Source: Dichetophora obliterata (Eukaryota > Arthropoda > Insecta > Diptera > Sciomyzidae). Taken from it: a DNA stretch of 64,000 nucleotides. The position numbers and the translations under genes are program-made. The stretch covers positions 50,471,482 to 50,535,481 of the forward strand of contig OY986439.1 of assembly GCA_963920525.1 (NCBI GenBank), given 5' to 3'. Under the pieces are notes generated by a model. That model was given only the letters and a program-made list of their open reading frames with translations, had not been told where the DNA came from and did not search any database. Below are positions 10,869 through 23,034 of this stretch, one piece after another (the first letter of the stretch is position 1; the number at the start of each line of letters is the position of its first letter).

Positions 10869-11063
10869 GTGTTTAAGGAAATAACGCATTGGAATGAAAA
10901 GTCCGCAGCAAAGCTATGGTTTTTCCGAAAATTCGGATTTCCCGGTGTCATTGGTTGTATTGATGGTTCTCACATTAGAATAATAGCACCGAGGAAAGAA
11001 AAGCATTTATGTTTGTTGGCAACACCAGAAATAAGAAACGTCATACAAAGCAAAACAAGCAAC
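10869..11063 (+). pseudogene. PIF/Harbinger (HARBI1-like) transposase remnant
   Basis: A short open stretch contains FPGVIGCIDGSHIRI, matching the first catalytic DDE block (GCIDGTH) of Harbinger transposases, preceded by a KFGF helix. The family's next block (the NRKG-type motif) is only recognisable after frame changes, and the other catalytic residues are absent. No terminal repeats were identified. The frame lies just outside the degenerate mariner's right end. Confidence 0.75.
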
Positions 11064-11089
11064 TAAACGATGCTAACGAATAACAGCAT

Positions 11090-11570
11090 TTTAATTTTTA
11101 ATTTTAGAAGAAGTGTTCTGATTGGTTGCCGTTGTTACGCTTTGTGTGTCGAGTCGATTTTGCAGTTAGTTCTCGTTAATTCAACTTATTTTATTTGTTA
11201 ATAATTTCTGTATGTCTTTAAATAAAGAACATAACAGAAGTTTTGTCGAAGGCTGAGGTAGTTTGGCCAACCCAGGATCGAATAAAGGACCCTTTTTGCC
11301 AGTTTCTGCTATTCGGCCTCAATATGGTCGAACTCCGAAACTGAAACCAAAACTTTTGGTAAAAATTTCTTGCATCAGTCATTTAATTCAAATTAATTTT
11401 ATGCGTTCGATACTATCATTTTCGTTGCAATTAATATTAAAGTTTTATAGGTACTAAAGTCAAATAGTGATAACTAAACTTCCTAACGAATTCTGTGTGT
11501 ATCGAATTAATGAAAAGAAAACGAAATATTTCTATTATAATACTAAACAGATTAGATCAATTTTGCTCAG
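11090..11570. other. Intergenic sequence, unassigned
   Basis: Somewhat less AT-rich than its surroundings, with stretches such as CGAAACTGAAACC near 11335 that weakly mirror CGGTTTCGG repeats at 12768-12825. Possibly transposon derived; nothing firm. Confidence 0.25.
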
Positions 11571-11584
11571 ATACTGGACGGAGG

Positions 11585-12260
11585 GTTTTCTTTTCGTAAT
11601 GTCGTGCAGGATGAAATGGTTTCAGCCTTTTTAAAAATAAAATCAAATGCTTGCGGATGTGACAACATTGCCTTCAAATTTCTTAAAATTATTTTCCCGT
11701 ATATAAAGGAACATTTACTTTACTTTTTAACTGTATCTTTACATCTGAATTTCCAGATGCTTGCAAAATTGCTCGTGTTGTCATTGTAAAAAAGTCCTCT
11801 AATTCAAATATTGATAATTTAAGACCCATTAGTGTACTGCCTGTTTTATTGAAGGTTGATCTCTGATGAGAGATCTCTTTTATGCAGTAGTCAATCGGGT
11901 TATCAAAATGGTTACAATACAACATCTCTCCTATTAGGCCTTAAGGATAAAATACGACGTTTAGTAAACCATAAGATTTGCGTTCTGTTGTCCTTTGATT
12001 TGTCTAAGGCGTTTGATGTAATTAACCACAGAAAGCTCCTTTTTATATTAGTAAGTGTGTTTCACTTTTCTAAGACTGCCTGCAAACTACTGTTTTCATA
12101 TTTGTGCGAACGTAAACAATTTATTAATTGTAATAACTGTTCATCGGGTATACTTGAAGTCACCAGCGGTGTTTCACAGAGTTCGTCGCTTGGCCTGATC
12201 CTATTTATGCTCTTTATAAATAGCCTGACCAAGATTATTGATATATTTTTAAATTTTTGA
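11585..12260 (+). pseudogene. Non-LTR retrotransposon reverse transcriptase fragment
   Basis: Reading in two frames gives ordered RT motifs: a KSNACGCDNIAFKFLK segment (fingers), then LRPISVLP, GYQNGYNTTSLLL, SFDLSKAFDVINH (first catalytic Asp region) and SGVSQSSSLGLILFMLFINSL (GVPQGS..GPLLF motif, mutated). The YADD box, 5' end and 3' end are missing and a frameshift separates the first two parts near 11790. Jockey/CR1-like in style, but the clade is uncertain. Confidence 0.8.
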
Positions 12261-12943
12261 CAAGAACTTAGATACATAAACATGATTTTGTCAAAAATTT
12301 AAAAAAAACTGCGATATTAATGTTCAATGTCGTTCTTTGATGTTAAATGTTTCTCAATTGCTATAATGTTTTAATAATTTAAAATTGTGAGTTAAATTGT
12401 TCAAGCGAAAATAATTGTCGAAAATTAATGTACATATATGTTTTCAGTTTGTTTACCCTGATGATGATTGCCGACGGTAATGGAAATATTGGTTAATTAA
12501 AATTCAAAATTAAAACTATTTAAGTTTTTAATTTTTAATAATTTGGACCTTGAGCCCGCAAAATTAAGGATAAAAATTACTTCAAAAAGGTCATTAAGCG
12601 AAAAAAATATTAATAAACTTAAATTAAATATTATAAGCTTCAATATTCAAAGAATACTTTTTTATATTGAATTTTTTTTCTTGTGTGTGAAATTGCATTT
12701 TTATTTCCCTTTAATAAAAAAAATTTATTAAAAGGTTTAAAAATTAAGTTTTCATATTAATAACCAGTTTCGGTTTCGGCTGAATATTATGAAATGGCCG
12801 AATATTCGGTTTCGGTCGGACACTATAAGCCATTGATAAAAAAAGACGTAGTTTTCCAATTTAAATCTAAGGTTGATTGAAAAGCTGGGTTGGGGTCATT
12901 TCGCAGAATTTAAAAATCTTGAAATTTATTTGTAAATATGGCG
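12261..12943. other. AT-rich stretch with TTCGGTTTCGG motifs
   Basis: No gene seen. At 12768-12825 the motif GGTTTCGG occurs several times with GGCCGAATATTCGG between copies; this may be an eroded transposon end. Confidence 0.35.
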
Positions 12944-13138
12944 GAGTTCCTAAATGCATTTATGCAATGCATCACTGCGTTTTGTTTTTAATTGGTTCGA
13001 AGCTTATTAACCAAAACTGCACAACTATACGATTTTTAAGAAAATCAACAGAGTTGCGCAGTTTTCGTAACTGAACTTAGCAGCAATTGAAAATAAAACA
13101 CACTGATATCTTGCATAAATGCATTTAGGAACTCAGCC
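12944..13138. mobile_element. Small TIR element (MITE)
   Basis: A perfect inverted match GAGTTCCTAAATGCATTTAT occurs at 12944 and, in reverse complement, ending at 13134. About 195 bp and non-coding. Target duplication not resolved. Confidence 0.6.
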
Positions 13139-14342
13139 TATGTCTCCCCCATTACATAAAATTGTAATAAACATTTTTTTTTTTAAATTGACACCTTTTC
13201 GTTTTTTTTTCGAAATATTACACTTTTTTGAAATTAAATTTCTCAGATTTAAAAGATTTTTGCCTATTTTTCTTTTTTAATTTTTTTGTTTTAAAGATTT
13301 TTTAAAAATTTTTTTAAGATTAATTTTTTAGGATTTTGGTTGTTTAAAGATTTTGACATTCAAGCAATCCCACGGCTATTAGCAACTAACTATGGTAATC
13401 AGCATCAGCTTCCGGATGGCATCGATATCTCGCTTAAGGTGAAGTTCTGGTTGCAAAAACTATAAAGGAGTAATAAGAAAGCATAAATACTCTAAACAAA
13501 TACTTTATGATAAATACTTGCAATGGCGCAATTATAACTTGTTACTTTTCTGTTATTTTTCTTAGTATTTTTAACGTACAGAGTCCGTAGAGAAGCACCG
13601 ATAAACAGTCGAACTTTAAGGTTGGCGTCTGTTCTTGCTTTTCTGATTTGGCACTTAGTACTACTCTCGGTTCTAGCATCTGCGGCAACCTCACTAATAA
13701 GGTAAGGAAACTATCCGCGCTCTCTTAATTAGAAGTCTAGATACCTCTACTGAATCGCTCACATACACGTTTGATAGGTTCTCATATGCGATATTAAGAA
13801 AGATTTTCCTTCGGTAGTTAACTCAAATAGTGGCAGCACTTTTCTTCTGTCAGCTCGAAATGGTTTAACTTCTTAAAATAACTTTTAGTTAAGAATAGGC
13901 AAAAATTTCAAAAGAATTTACCTATTTTCGCTGCAAAATAACATATTGAATGCTGAAAATTTTGGAAGTTTACACATGCCATGCCAATTATTTGGAATAT
14001 GATTAACTTTATTACGATTAGTTATGCAAACAAATAATACATGTTTATTCAGCGCTTATCTTAAAACCTTAAACTAAGCAGATAATATCTGTGACGTTTT
14101 ATAATAACATCTTAAGTGTAAAAATTATGTTTCGATAAATCTTGCTTCAAAGTTTTGAATCTCCATATAAGTTATATGAAAAGGTATTTACTTTGGCTAA
14201 GGTCATGCCAGATTTTGTGTGTTTATAGTGCCTTATGCGTGGAATACAGCTACATCAATAACTCAATCGACTTAAGATGTTATAACGTATCGACACAGAT
14301 ATATATTCTAGAAATGAATCAAAAAAAGTCGCCTATCCTGCC
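13139..14342. other. Intergenic sequence including probable Flacc 3' UTR
   Basis: T-rich low-complexity runs occupy 13170-13340. TTTATT at 14043-14048 is AATAAA on the - strand, about 295 nt past the Flacc stop, a plausible poly(A) signal. A less AT-rich block at 13570-13870 is unexplained. Confidence 0.4.
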
Positions 14343-17300
14343 TTATTTCACTTCTAGTGTACGTTGAAAAGCAGCCAATGCCATGGCTTTTAGCTTATTG
14401 CTAACGCCAGGCAAGGGACGCGGTAAATTGCATTCTCGCGCTGGCAAACCGCAAAGTTGACGTCGCAACTTCAAGTCTTGACGTGCACTTAGCGCACGAC
14501 TGTGAGCACCACAAGCATTTGAAATTAGACCACGTCGTTCTAGACGTCGTACACGTTCGGCCACCTGTATACAGGCTAATGGATGCATGTGTGCTACATC
14601 GCAATCATCTAAATTGCTAAGAGCTGATTTTAGAGTCGACTTTTTATCATCGCTAAAGCTGCGTTCCGAGTCCACGGCTTGTGAATCTTCGTCGGCCGTG
14701 GATGAGACTTCATCTTTTATTTCGCTCTTAACTTTAAGTTGACCCATCTCTTCGGCCAACTTCTGTTTGGCATTCTGCAACAGCTGCTTGGCATAATCCT
14801 CGCCAGCCATTCGCATCGAAATACCTACATCTAGAAGAATGCGATGTGGCTGCCATTTTTGCTTGGCTGTTGTAGTCTGTTCGTTTTCTTGTGGGTTTGT
14901 ATTAGCTGCTTGACGCTTAGTTTCCGCTATCAGCGAGGCCCAATCAACGCCCAGAGCATCACCAACACCTCGATTGACAAGAAAATACCGTTAGTTTTAA
15001 CAATTTTTACGCACACACTCACGCTTACCTTTATTGCGAGCATCTTCTTCCAGTTCACCATCGGATATTTCTTCAAAGTCCAACAAATCGTCTACATCCT
15101 GCTTATCGACTTCATTGGCGCCAGTGGAGTAATCTGTTGCATTTGTAATTTTTTTGCTATCAGCTGCTTCGCTGCTGTTTCTGGAAACACCTTCATTTGT
15201 GCCAACTGCAGACACAGCAGCGATGTTGACTATCTTAACTGGTTCTTTATCCAGAATATCATCATCGCTGTCGCTTATTTCGCTTAGCTCTCCGCTGCTT
15301 TTTGCAAACATCGCTTGACTAGAGTTGTAGTCATGCTGCTGCTGTCCCATTTGTTTGCAGCCTGAGTCTTCTGGCTCACTTGCATTGGTCGGACTATCTG
15401 TGTCGCCAATAATTTCACCTGCTTCTGGCTTTTCAGCAGCGGCTTCCGCAGCTGCTGCGGCTGCTTCCTGTTGTCTCATGGCCATACTGCCAACATGTCC
15501 TAAAATGCCTGGATTTGTGGTGGCATTAGCTGCGCTTTGTGCAGCTGCTTTAGCTGCTGCTACTGCGGTTGTTGCTGCTGCAACGGCGCTGGCTTGGGCT
15601 GCCGCCTTAGCTGCAGCCAGAGCTGCCTGCTGTTTTCTAATAAGATTCGGATTGGTGTAAGTCATGTTGCGTTTATTGGGGAAACGTGGGGTATTGCTCG
15701 AGTTGCCGTGGAAACTACTGCCCGGTGGCTGTACAGGCAAAGTCATTAGCGGCGGAGGCGCATGCGAGCGAAAGCTAGACCCTCCCCCTGGCAAACGCTC
15801 CCCATGTTCTTGATGGATGCCACCGCGGCGAAATCCACGCGGTCCACGAGGTTCACGATGCAAATGATGGCTGGTCGGTGGCATATCGCCACTACGTCCA
15901 GCTGGTATAGTATGAGCGGCTCCGGCATCGTTTGCTCCATCACGCCATTCTGCATTCGGCCAGCGTCTGTCGCCATGTTCCGAACGGTTTGCTGAGTGTT
16001 TTTCACGAGGTGGTGCATGTTCCCGAGCAGGCTCATGTTCATCCCAAGCGCCACGTGAGGCTCCACCATCACGACTACTAGTGGGTTGATTGCTGGGAGT
16101 TTCAGTTTCCTCTGCATCCCAATCGGGTTCAGATGGAGCACGTTTTTCACGTGGCGGCGGCTGCTTTGCGACAACAGCAGCGCCGCCAGCACGCACAGGT
16201 CCGCCAATAAAACCAGCCGCCGGACGTGTAACGCCATCGTCCCAATCGCCACGCTCAACAACCGGTGGCCAATCATCTTTCCAGTCACCACGCCCAGCTA
16301 GTGTGCGCTCACGTTCACGTTCGCGAGCGATGTGCTCACGCTCGTCTGGATAGAGATCTCTTAGTTGTTCAAGCTCGCGTAGCTCACGCACATCGCGCAT
16401 TTCACGCAATTCACGATCGCGCAGTTCTCTGGGGTCCATCCAGAGGTCACGTTCACGTGGATGACGTGCTTCTTCCATGTAAGCGCGGCTGTAGGCCCTA
16501 TAAGCATAGGATTTATAGAAAAAATTTAATCTTATAGATTAAAAGTCACGATACTTTTACCTTTCACGTTCCTCTTCCGCATACAAATCACGTTCATCTC
16601 TAAGACGACCTACATAATGTTCCGAAACGGGGCTCAATTCTCGACGCCTTGCAACTAAATACTCCCGTTCTCTGCGTAGCTCTTCACGATCCAGTAAACC
16701 ACGACGTTCTGCCTCTAAGAACTCGCGCTCACATTCATACAATTCAAGCTCGCGTTTAGAAGCATGCCTGGGCATGCGTTCCACAGCTTCGAGGGAACGT
16801 TCACGGCTGTTGTAACCGCGCGCTGCTGCAATCGCCATTTCACGCTCAGCAGGACGTGGCAATAGACGCTCTCGTTCGCCTACCAGCCCAGCTGCCGCAT
16901 ACTTTTTCTCCTCTTCTTCGCGACGCAGTTTTTCTCTTGCTATACGTTCGCGTTCACGTTGACGCTCCTGACAACGGGCCAACGCCTCTGCACGCTCTTT
17001 ATCCCGTGCTGCTTCGCGTTCGGCTCGCTCCCGATCGCGACGTTCACGTTCACGCAATGCCTCGTCATGATGGCGTATCTTGTGCTCATGTCGCTGCCGT
17101 TCTGCCGACGGTGTGCGGTCCCGCGTCCGAGCCTGTATGATGATCTTTTCACGCGACATCAATTGATGGTGCACGCGTGTTGGGCTTTTCTGCCGCTGCT
17201 TCACATCCTGATGTATACGAATTTTGGTAATTTTCGTGGGCGAACGGCTTTCACGCACATGATGTTCGCGTTCGCCTCGCGTTGCTGCACGATGCTTTTC

Positions 17301-17762
17301 GCGTTCTCGTTCTCTACGCTCCTTGCTGGCCGCACGTGTATGTTTACGTTCCGCAAGTTTCTTCAGCTTGGCTTGCGTTGCTGGCGACAAACTGCGATGC
17401 GAGTGGCCACTCAAAGCCGCTGCTGCAGCAGCAGCTGCTCGTTTCTTTAGCTTGGCCTCTTTCAGTTTGCGTTTGAGATGATTGCGTTTCGCCTCCAGCT
17501 TCTTTTGACAAGCATGTTCGCGTTTTTCACGCTTGCGACGTTCGTCGCCGGATGAGCTGCTAGAGCGATGTGCAGCTACGGCTGCCTGTCGTGCCTTCTT
17601 CTTGCGATGGCGTTCAGCGGCTTTGCGTCCACTGCTTGAACTGGAATAGGAGCTGCTAGAGCCAGAGTCCGAGTCGGAGCTACTCGAACTGTCCGAGCTG
17701 GACTGGGCTTGTTGTCGCGACTTTTTGTACCGCCGCAGCGCATCTTTCGCTTTCTTATCCAT
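14343..17762 (-). CDS. Flacc: Flacc-like (ZC3H13-type) m6A writer complex scaffold
   Basis: Three exons on the - strand: 17762-16561, 16488-15029 and 14968-14343 (TAA). The introns are 72 and 60 bp, GT..AG, and phases agree, giving 1095 residues; the ATG at 17762 is the first in frame. Residues 1-50 are Ser/Asp-rich, 50-200 Lys/Arg-rich, and 200-400 a long Arg/Glu-repeat helix (coiled-coil-like). Exon 2 has Arg/Gly-rich, Pro-rich and Ala-rich tracts, then acidic patches (SDSDDDILDKEP and LLDFEEISDGELEED). Exon 3 opens with GVGDALGVDWASLIAET and ends in a conserved-looking ERRGLISNACGAHSRALSAR region. In Drosophila, Flacc (CG7358) bridges Fl(2)d and Nito in the nuclear m6A complex. The assignment rests on architecture and C-terminal resemblance, and on its neighbour being a CG7332 homologue. 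No CCCH finger is visible, as expected for the fly protein. Confidence 0.8.
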
Positions 17763-18119
17763 TTAAAACTAAGACACTTTGCAATTATTTTTACTTTTAT
17801 GTTGCTTGGAAGTCAAAAATTGGATTAAATTTGTTGGAATTGATTTTTCCTGAAAAATTTCACAAAATCAATTCATATCTGACGACACTGAAAATAAAAA
17901 TGTATTCGTATGTCAAAATTAGTTTGATTGACGTTTGTCGATTCTAGCTAATGTCAGCAGCGCTGCAGTGCTGAAAATTAGAAAAAGTCTAAACAGGGGG
18001 TTTCATGTGTGATTTGAACTGTAGTTATGGATTTACACTAAGCGATAAGTGCGCATTTAAATTTCACAAATCTAGGCTTTTTTGTTAATGTAAGAACAGA
18101 ATGTGTTATTAGTTTCCAT
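17763..18119. other. Upstream flank of Flacc
   Basis: AT-rich; no TATA box or other promoter element can be singled out. The Flacc promoter should lie here. Confidence 0.35.
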
Positions 18120-18415
18120 GAATAGGTTGAAAAACCGCGGTAGCCCGGGTTCAATTCCATCTCAGACAGAAAGTTTTTTGAATTGAAATAATTTTTCTGC
18201 TCGGTCGTCACCTCTCTGCAGACAATGACAAACCTAAGAGAGTAAAAATTGCCATGTAAAGCTTCTTGAGAACATAAGCCGTTCGGAGTCAGCATAAAAC
18301 ACGTAGGTCCAGTTTACATTTAATAACACGCACAACACAATTGATCAATGGAAGCTCGGTCAAAGACCTTTCAAGGGCTGAAATGGCCAGTTTATTTTTT
18401 TTTATAATAATAGAA
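18120..18415 (+). mobile_element. tRNA-derived SINE (type B) with fly-type 3' region
   Basis: A tRNA-like start contains box B GGGTTCAATTCC near 18148, followed by TCTCAGACAGAAAG. The body includes GCCGTTCGGAGTCAGCATAA near 18278, then TAGGTCCA and GGAAGCTCGGTCAAA, in the same order as a dispersed repeat I recall from tephritid and other higher-fly genomes. It ends in a T-rich/AT tail near 18400. A diverged head copy lies on the - strand at 48185-48290. Confidence 0.65.
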
Positions 18416-20344
18416 TTGAAGTTTTCACATAATTCTTTAGGTGTCATATTTATAATACGACAGACGTTTTTGTTCCATTTTATATTATGTTTCTATCTAA
18501 TCGAAATCTTGCAATTTTGAAAAAGTGATTTCAAAGTGTTTCCATCTGGCATTTCAGCCAGACTTCATTTGACAATTTAGACTTCATTTGATAAATTTAA
18601 GAATGAGCAAATCGTAAAGGAGCAATTGCATTGTTATATTTTTTTTGCCATTTCCGGAGCTCTTAAATTTTTTTCTCCAATATTGCTACTGACAATTGCA
18701 CCTCACTGAAGTACTAAGCTTTTTTATTTTTATATATCCTTTGTTTTGCATTTTTCATTTTTATTATTGTTTTTGTTTTTTTTTAATAATTAATTAGTTG
18801 TCATTGCCAGTTGTCAGTATGAAAAATTTGACATAAGCTGAATAGTGCTGAATACTGATATGACTTTTCAGCTGTCATTGCCAATTGTCAGTATGAAAAA
18901 TTTTACATAAGCTGAATACTGGTATAACATTTCAGGGATACTGCATTGCATTTGAGATTTTTTATTAGATTTTGTTGAAATCACAAGATTTTAAAATCTT
19001 AAACTTGTATAGAGAACTCTATTGATTTCAATACGGATTTTACGGATTTCACAAAATCTCAAGACATCGAGCAGATGGAAACATAGTATTAGGCTTTCCA
19101 TATCACACGTTGTCACAAAGTCTTGATTCCTTCCCTCAAATCTCATATTTTCTAGAATTTTGTTTTTTTTTTTACATTTTATCAATTTATAATGAAAAAA
19201 AAAATCATATTTACGTATTTATTGTCACTTTTTATGTCATATTCACATACGCGAAAAGCAAATTATGTCATATATAAATATGTCGTTAATATAAATCACA
19301 AGAATTTTTTATAAACAAATGCTGGCTTATTGTTGGTAGAGTGGAATGAAAAAGAACTAAAAATATTGATGAATATTAAAAAAGGAAAAATATAGAAATA
19401 TATTAAAAAAATAGTGAAATAAAAATATTGAAAAAATCTAAAATCTAAAAATCTAAGAGTCCGCAGGTTAGCCATAATTTTAGTTTGGGCCTATAAAATT
19501 CTAAAAAAATGATTATTTTAAAAAAGTTTATTAACACTGAAAAATTGATAGTTTGATCTTACTTCATTTAAGTAAATTTTTTTATTACTGTAGAATCAGC
19601 TAGTTTTTTGAAATGATTGAAAGACATGCTTTTTAAAAGTCATCCATCTCAAAATATTTAAAAATAGGCGACAAACATTTATACGACTAAGGTAAAAATA
19701 TAGGATTTTCAACGTTTATGATATGACGTGCTCATAACAAATAGGGTTTGTATTTTTAATTGCAAGCAATAAGGCTATGTAAAAAACGTATGAGCAAAAA
19801 GGAAACGTACAAGTCGAACTTTGTAAATTTTAAATGTTGCTATGCTTCCAACTGCCACTGGAATTGCACGCGGCCCACATCACTAAACATAAGTACACAC
19901 CGGGCTTCGAAAATACAAAAAATTTTTCAACAGCAAAATAATTGCGCAAGACGCTCTACACTAAACGAAAAATTGAATTTTAAATTCAAGTCTCATCGTT
20001 TTCAATTAAAAAAATGTTCATTTTGGATTTATAGTCTTAATTTTTAAATTAAAAAAATAAAATAAACAAAAGCCGTAGTGTAAACTAATAATTTATAAAA
20101 AAATTTATTTTTTCTATAATTATAAATTTTAGGTTATTTTTTTAAAATAAAAATTTTAAGAAATTTTAAGAAATAAAAAAATTTCGTACAACTTTTGACT
20201 GCGCTACGCTGAGGCACATGTGTTCTCATTAAGAAATTTTGATAATTGTCCCAAAAACTAGATTGCAATTGAATATTTCAAAAATGTAGTGAAATTTAGA
20301 CATTATAGGACTTTTCCTCTACACCGACTCAAGATGGTTTTTTG
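18416..20344. other. AT-rich intergenic stretch
   Basis: No gene seen. A short near-duplication (CAGTATGAAAAATTT...CATAAGCTGAATA) occurs at 18816 and 18890, about 74 bp apart. Confidence 0.4.
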
Positions 20345-20352
20345 CACTGGAA

Positions 20353-21328
20353 CAGTGGTTCTCAACCGTTTATAGTGGCGCCCCCTTTCTACGTTCACGT
20401 CAAACTCGCGCTCCTCAAAATTTTTTTTCATGTTCAATAAATTTGTCCTGTTTTATATAATCCGATTCAATTTAAAAAAAATTTATATAAAACAACTACA
20501 AATAAAAAAATTATTATTATAAAAACTGAGATCATTGGCTTTTAAAAACCAATTTATAACATTTACTTTATATAAAAATGTGTTGGTTAATCTGATTGTT
20601 GACAAATCCATTGATCAAGTTGTTTTTTATATATTATTTTAATATGTTCTGGAGATTATTGACCATTACTGTTGAGTTGCAATTTTTAAATGTTAGCTAA
20701 TTGTTAATTGTTTTAATTTTTAAATAAATTGTAAATTATTGTGGTTTTAGGAAAAAAAAAATCTCCACTAAATATGTTGCCAAGCAAGTGACGAAACTTC
20801 AGAAAAAATTGAATTTTTAGTTTACATTTAAAAATTGTGATGGCCAGAAACCGCCACCCCGTATTCAAATAAATTATTTTTATTGAAATTTGCTCAAAAA
20901 ATCAAATAGTTTTTTATATTTGGACCAGGTTGACCTAATCTTGACCTAATCTTGACCTATTTTTTGTTTTTTATATAATAAAGCTGAGAAGCTTGACTTA
21001 AAAAAATATGTGTCAGAAAACTGAACTAAAAGACGTGACGTAGCTGCACTAAGCAGAGGATATAATAAGTGATATTTTAACCCAAACTCCTCACAACTTT
21101 TTGGAGAAAACTGATCTTTGGCACATGAATCACACTTCAGCTCTAATGCCTCGTCTTGAATGATTTCAGGAAGTAGCATAACATAAACAATAAATAGGTC
21201 ACTAACTAACTTAGATTTCCAGTTTTGTGACGAAATATAGTTTGAATTGTTCATAAAGGCAATTAAAGAGAGAAATCAGAAGATTTTTTGCTGAAAATTT
21301 CTGGCGCCCCACCAGTTGAGAACCACTG
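20353..21328 (-). mobile_element. hAT element, ZBED/Charlie-like, internally decayed
   Basis: The ends CAGTGGTTCTCAAC are inverted repeats (right end as reverse complement: CAGTGGTTCTCAACTGGT, ending at 21328), followed inward by GGCGCC on both sides. The flanks CACTGGAA and CACTAGAG match at 6 of 8 positions, a decayed 8-bp duplication. On the - strand at 21254-20946 a frame retains EYP-like HLLYPLLSAATSRLL and FFKSSFSALLYKK, recalling the C-terminal dimerisation region (TTYLCESGFSAL) of ZBED-type hAT transposases. The catalytic part is lost; total length is 976 bp. Confidence 0.82.
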
Positions 21329-21854
21329 CACTAGAGGGTTAATTATGCAAATTTTGATATTTTAATACAAATTTACAAACGAAGTCAAAATCATTTCGTA
21401 TGTTTAATAATAATACAAATAAAGAAAGATAAAAATAAATTGTTTAAAAAAAAAAATTGGGTTTCCGTAAACCTTATAGTTTTTTTCAAAATTTTCCAAT
21501 TGGGGCACATTGTGGCAAACAATTTGTTTTTTATTAGTTTAATAAGATATCCCACAAAGGAACCAATACCTTTCTATAGTGGATTAACGGGGATAATACT
21601 TTAATTTTGTCCATTTTAACTTAGCTAAAATTTTAGAAAATGTTCATTTCCAATGATTTTTTTAAAATATTAGGTATAAATATTATTTAAAGTTTTTAAT
21701 TTTTTCTCATAACTAAAGCTTTGCTTCAATATATGAAAATATAAAATAACTACATGAAAAGTTAATGATGGCATATTTTAATTACAATATTGTTTTTAAT
21801 AATTCTAAAAAAATAATATTTTTTAGAATTATATATAAGCTTAATGCCAATTAC

Positions 21855-21975
21855 GTTCATGAAGCAACAGGTTGCAACAACAATAAGTTCTTTGCAGAAC
21901 AAACCACCAAGCAGACTAGACAGCTGTTTCGTTGATAGCTACATCAACTCATCAGTAGTCTTCTGTGGCTTCTGC
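21855..21975 (+). repeat. Diverged copy of the large inverted repeat arm
   Basis: AGACTAGACAG...TGTTTCG followed by CATCAGTAGTCTT parallels the left arm of the element at 22293-22965 in the same order and orientation. Downstream at 22201-22245 a compact GAAGACGTGAAGA palindromic cluster precedes that element. Confidence 0.5.
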
Positions 21976-22292
21976 AGTACCATCCACTTTGATAAGCTTA
22001 TACTAACACCTTCTGTTAAATTAAACCAGAATTATGTGCTGTATGTCGCCTTTCAAAGCAATGTTTTTCTACTACTTTGCAAAAGCAAAGGTTCAAAAAA
22101 GCGACTGCATTGATTCTGCAAAGACTTGTTTGTTGTGCTCTTTGTTTACTTCTTTATCACGAATTAATCTAGGCTCCAACAGTTTGCTGGTATAAACCAT
22201 AGAAGACGTGAAGAAGGCGTCTTCACGTCTTCACGCGAAGACAAAACGCGAAGAAAAAAATATTATTTTTTTAGAATTATTAAAAATAAAAT

Positions 22293-22965
22293 AACTACAT
22301 TAAATAAATTGTGAGCTTTAGATCAAGTAAGTTTTTAAGAAGGCAACAACAACAACAACTCTGTATAGAGTCAATCACTTAGCTGACTAGACAGTCTGTT
22401 TCGGAAATCGCTACATTTACCTCATCAGTAGTCTTTGAGTGATTGAGCTGTGATCAATTACTGTTTAAACTAGTATATGAGTGCGCAGATTTTGGAATTC
22501 ATTCTTTTGAATTGTATGCCTGCTAAGTTGAAAATATCCACCTTTCAGTTAGAACACTAGCTTCTGGCGAAGCAAAAAACTCGTTTCATTTTCTATGGTG
22601 CATTTCGACAAACTATCGAACACCAATGAATATTGAAATAAATTAAGAAGCAACTAGAACAGATGGCAACCCTTGATAGAGTTAATGGCGAATAGCCTAC
22701 TGCTTTGAAATGTCATATGATTAGCAGGCATACAATTCAAAAGAATGAATTCCAAAATCTGCTTACTCATATACTAGTTTAAACAGTGAGTTGATCACAG
22801 CTTAATCACTCAAAGACTGCTGAAGAGGAAAATGTAGCGATTTCCGAAACAGACTGTCTAGTCAGCTTTAGTGATTGACTCTTTACAGAGTTATTGTTGT
22901 TGTTGTTGTTGTTGCCTTCTTAAAAACATACTTGATCTAAAGCTCACAAATTTAATTCATGTAAT
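22293..22965. mobile_element. Foldback-type element with 235-bp inverted arms
   Basis: Left arm 22293-22527 and right arm 22721-22965 are inverted copies, sharing GTGAGCTTTAGATCAAGTA, a GGCAACAACAACAAC run, CTGACTAGACAGTCTGTTTC and AATTCATTCTTTTGAATTGT. The 193-bp centre is non-coding. Arms are about 90 percent alike by eye. Family unknown; it may be a foldback/Galileo-like or a non-autonomous TIR element. Confidence 0.75.
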
Positions 22966-23034
22966 AATTTCATAGATCATAAAAACTTATTACATATGAA
23001 ATAACTTAAATCACTTTTACTTACGACTCACAAG

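Noticed and set aside
15355..15749. Ala- and Cys-rich frames on the + strand
   Set aside because: They are antisense shadows of the Ala-rich tract of Flacc.
16856..17450. Frames on the + strand over the first Flacc exon
   Set aside because: Antisense to Arg/Glu-rich codons; they break at Flacc exon boundaries and match no family.
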